Assembly (NCBI GenBank): GCA_002453475.1
Contig: DKGY01000068.1
Coordinates: forward strand, 35,537 to 44,221
From: Clostridium sp. UBA6758
Lineage (GTDB): Bacteria > Bacillota > Clostridia > Clostridiales > Clostridiaceae
DNA: 8,685 nucleotides
Direction: 5' to 3'
Positions 7,257 through 8,685 of this stretch are shown piece by piece. How positions within the stretch are numbered: position 1 is the stretch's first letter; each line of letters opens with the position of its first letter. Both the position numbers and the translations under genes were made by a program. The notes below the pieces were generated by a model that saw only the letters and a program-made list of their open reading frames with translations, was not told the DNA's origin and ran no database searches.

Positions 7257-7286
7257 AAGAAGCAAGAGAAAACTTGCTTCTTTTTG
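7257..7286 (+). terminator. Intrinsic terminator ending the hydrogenase/hyp unit
   Basis: A perfect 10-bp stem pairs AAGAAGCAAG (7257-7266) with CTTGCTTCTT (7273-7282) around a 6-nt AGAAAA loop, and runs into a T-tract (7281-7285). It starts 7 nt after the hypE stop. On the minus strand the tail is not a good U-tract, so it acts mainly in the + direction. It separates the hydrogenase unit from the chemotaxis gene. Confidence 0.92.
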
Positions 7287-7342
7287 TTTGCTTATTTGTT
7301 TAAATTATACATTTTAATATAAATATATATTTAAGTTATTTA

Positions 7343-7369
7343 TAAAGTAATGTTATATATATTCGAGTA
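7343..7369 (+). promoter_or_regulatory. Possible sigma-D/sigma-28-type promoter
   Basis: TAAAGTAA (7343-7350), then 11 nt, then TTCGAGTA (7362-7369). Compared with the flagellar consensus TAAAGTTT-N11-GCCGATAA, six of eight -35 bases and four of eight -10 bases match, with exact spacing and the central CGA kept. This is the usual promoter class for chemotaxis receptors. The -10 is degenerate, and a start here would leave a leader of roughly 170 nt, so this is only a candidate. Confidence 0.3.
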
Positions 7370-7534
7370 TATAATAGTAAGTTTTATAATATATTTTGTA
7401 ATTAAATTTAAAGAAAGGTTCAAAGAGTTATTTTTATAGAGTAAATATAATAGTTATTTAAGAAGTTTAATCTTTATTAATAATATGTATATAAATTACA
7501 AAAATATATAAAATACAAAAAATATTATACATAT

Positions 7535-7540
7535 AGGAGG
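7535..7540 (+). promoter_or_regulatory. Strong ribosome binding site of the chemotaxis receptor gene
   Basis: AGGAGG lies 8 nt before ATG at 7549. This fixes the start, since the next in-frame ATG is at codon 36, inside the first membrane segment. Confidence 0.88.
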
Positions 7541-7548
7541 ACATAATT

Positions 7549-8685
7549 ATGGAATTTAAGAAATTTAATAAGTTTAAGAAATTTAAATTACAAAGTATTA
7601 GAGTTAAACTTATAGTTATACTTTTACTAATTTGCTTAGTACCAGTTGCTGGAATGGGGATAACTATATATTCAGAATCAAAATCAACTCTAAGAGATAA
7701 GCTTGAAACTACAAGTAAACAAACAATTTTAGAGGTAAATAGAGGAATAGATAACTATTTTATCGGCATGTCTAAGTCTGTAGAGCTACTATCTAATAAT
7801 ATAAATATTGTGGAAGCGGATGATAAAGAAGAATACTTTAAATTTGCCAAAATGTTAATGACGGATGTTAAAAATTCGGATAAAGATATTTTAAATGTAT
7901 TTATGGGAACAGAAAAGGGGAAATTTCATATTTACCCAGAAGCAAACACTGATGCTAATTATGACTATAAATCTAGGCCTTGGTATAAACTAGCTATGGA
8001 AAATAAGGGACAAGTAGTAATAACCCCTCCATATAAAAGTGCAACAACAGGTGAAAATGTGGTAACTGTAGCTAAAACTATAGAGAAAAATAATAATGCA
8101 GTTGGAGTTATAGGACTTAATGTAAGTTTAAAGAATCTTTCTGATGGATTATCTGAGATTAAGGTAGGGAATGAGGGGTACATGTATGTATCTGATGCTA
8201 ATGGTAATTTAGTGGCACATCCCAATAAAGAAATTATAGGTACTGATGAAGCTGCTAAACTCTCAGTTTGGAGTGATATAAGCTCAAATAAAGAAGGATT
8301 TACTGAATATAAGTTTAATGGTGAGAGTAAATTTGCTGTTTACACTACAAGTCAATTAACAGGTTGGAAAATAGTAGCTTCTTTGGATGATAAAGAACTA
8401 TTAAATGATACACAAAATATACAAAATATAATTATGCTAACTTTAGGAGTAATAGCTCTAATAGCTATAGTAGTATCTTTTATATTTAGTAATTCTATAT
8501 CAAAGAATATTAATAAATTATTAACAGCGTTCAACAAGATTAAGGATGGAGACTTAAGGGTTAAAGTTAATATAAAGTCAAGAGATGAATTTAAAGAATT
8601 AGGTGAAAGTTTTAATGTAATGATAGAAAATGTATCATCTTTAATAAAAAGTGTTAACCAATCTTCCAATACAGTTTTAGAAACT
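7549..8685 (+). CDS. Methyl-accepting chemotaxis receptor, dCache sensor, N-terminal 379 aa (3' end outside window)
   Basis: This membrane receptor senses an extracellular ligand and would signal to CheA/CheW through a C-terminal domain that lies past the window. The layout is a Lys/Phe-rich cytoplasmic N-terminus (1-19), TM1 (about 20-41), an extracellular double-Cache sensor (about 42-290), TM2 (about 292-314) and HAMP (about 315-368, with GDLRVKV and DEFKELGESFNVM). The sensor has Y138, R143, W145, Y146 (in SRPWY) and Y162, spaced much like the amino-acid-binding dCache signature of PctA-type receptors. However, S164 and N191 (in GVIGLNVSL) replace the two Asp positions. HAMP has N320 where the first helix usually has Pro (SISKNI). 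The start has AGGAGG 8 nt upstream. A terminator separates it from the hydrogenase genes, so it is an independent unit. Receptor function is inferred: without the signalling domain, a histidine kinase or cyclase with the same front half remains possible. Confidence 0.88.
   Translation, partial: MEFKKFNKFKKFKLQSIRVKLIVILLLICLVPVAGMGITIYSESKSTLRDKLETTSKQTILEVNRGIDNYFIGMSKSVELLSNNINIVEADDKEEYFKFAKMLMTDVKNSDKDILNVFMGTEKGKFHIYPEANTDANYDYKSRPWYKLAMENKGQVVITPPYKSATTGENVVTVAKTIEKNNNAVGVIGLNVSLKNLSDGLSEIKVGNEGYMYVSDANGNLVAHPNKEIIGTDEAAKLSVWSDISSNKEGFTEYKFNGESKFAVYTTSQLTGWKIVASLDDKELLNDTQNIQNIIMLTLGVIALIAIVVSFIFSNSISKNINKLLTAFNKIKDGDLRVKVNIKSRDEFKELGESFNVMIENVSSLIKSVNQSSNTVLET
7555..7590 (+). repeat. 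Two tandem 18-nt units at the 5' end of the receptor gene
   Basis: TTTAAGAAATTTAA occurs at 7555-7568 and again at 7573-7586, in an 18-nt period that diverges at the end of each unit. It encodes FKKFNK followed by FKKFKL in the cytoplasmic tail before TM1. It looks like a small in-frame duplication. Confidence 0.75.

Larger units (their letters stand above)
7287..7548 (+). other. 262-nt AT-rich intergenic region and leader of the chemotaxis receptor gene
   Basis: I see no ORF of note, tRNA or recognisable riboswitch here. The region holds a 12-nt AT palindrome (AAATATATATTT, 7321-7332), a possible sigma-D-like promoter at 7343-7369, and three TATAAT hexamers at 7370-7375, 7385-7390 and 7446-7451, none with a good TTGACA at 16-18 nt. 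In DNA of this composition single TATAAT matches are weak evidence. The region ends in the receptor's ribosome binding site. Confidence 0.7.

Noticed and set aside
7370..7548. Cyclic-di-GMP or other riboswitch in the receptor leader
   Set aside because: The leader is almost pure A/T, without the conserved G/C-containing stems such an aptamer needs.
7965..8669. Two reverse-strand open frames (7965-8225 and 8352-8669) inside the receptor gene
   Set aside because: The + strand frame is continuous with a strong start signal and clear dCache/HAMP features. The reverse frames match nothing I recognise.
1..8685. Mobile elements, CRISPR arrays, tRNA or rRNA genes
   Set aside because: No transposase, integrase, terminal inverted repeats, regular spaced repeats or RNA-gene structures were seen. 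The window is an ordinary chromosomal-type operon plus a receptor gene.

Overview
The window is strongly AT-rich. It uses AGA for arginine and ATA for isoleucine heavily, has strong GGAGG-type ribosome binding sites, and every gene I can support lies on the + strand. Together with the protein families this suggests a Clostridium-like, low-GC, motile anaerobic Firmicute. I cannot name the species.

Positions 1-7249 are a tightly packed [NiFe]-hydrogenase gene cluster. In order it holds the 3' end of the small (electron-transfer) subunit, the complete large (catalytic) subunit, the large-subunit maturation protease, then hypA, hypF, hypC, hypD and hypE. Neighbours overlap by 4 or 8 nt or are separated by 1-2 nt. 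The one exception is hypE, which follows a 75-nt AT-rich spacer and has its own strong ribosome binding site. A clear intrinsic terminator (7257-7286) ends the unit 7 nt after the hypE stop codon.

The genes make one assembly line. HypF and HypE convert carbamoyl phosphate into a thiocyanate on the HypE C-terminal cysteine. HypC and HypD build the Fe(CN)2CO group and deliver it to the large subunit. HypA brings nickel. The protease then clips the large-subunit C-terminus and the mature subunit joins the Fe-S small subunit. hypB, the usual nickel GTPase gene between hypA and the rest, is absent here. There is also no cytochrome b gene and no C-terminal membrane anchor on the small subunit, so the electron partner is not visible.

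The most interesting point is in the large subunit. The four nickel-binding cysteines are intact, but by motif alignment several second-sphere residues differ from well-studied group 1 enzymes. The proton-gate Glu of the RIEGH motif is Ser13, the canopy Pro before the catalytic Arg is Glu383, and a canopy Asp appears to be Asn102.

Positions 7287-7548 are AT-rich intergenic DNA with a possible sigma-D (flagellar/chemotaxis) promoter-like sequence and a strong ribosome binding site. From 7549 to the window end is the 5' part (379 codons) of a methyl-accepting chemotaxis receptor: TM1, double-Cache sensor, TM2, HAMP. Its sensor keeps most of an amino-acid-binding signature but has Asn where that signature has a key Asp. 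The signalling domain lies beyond the window.
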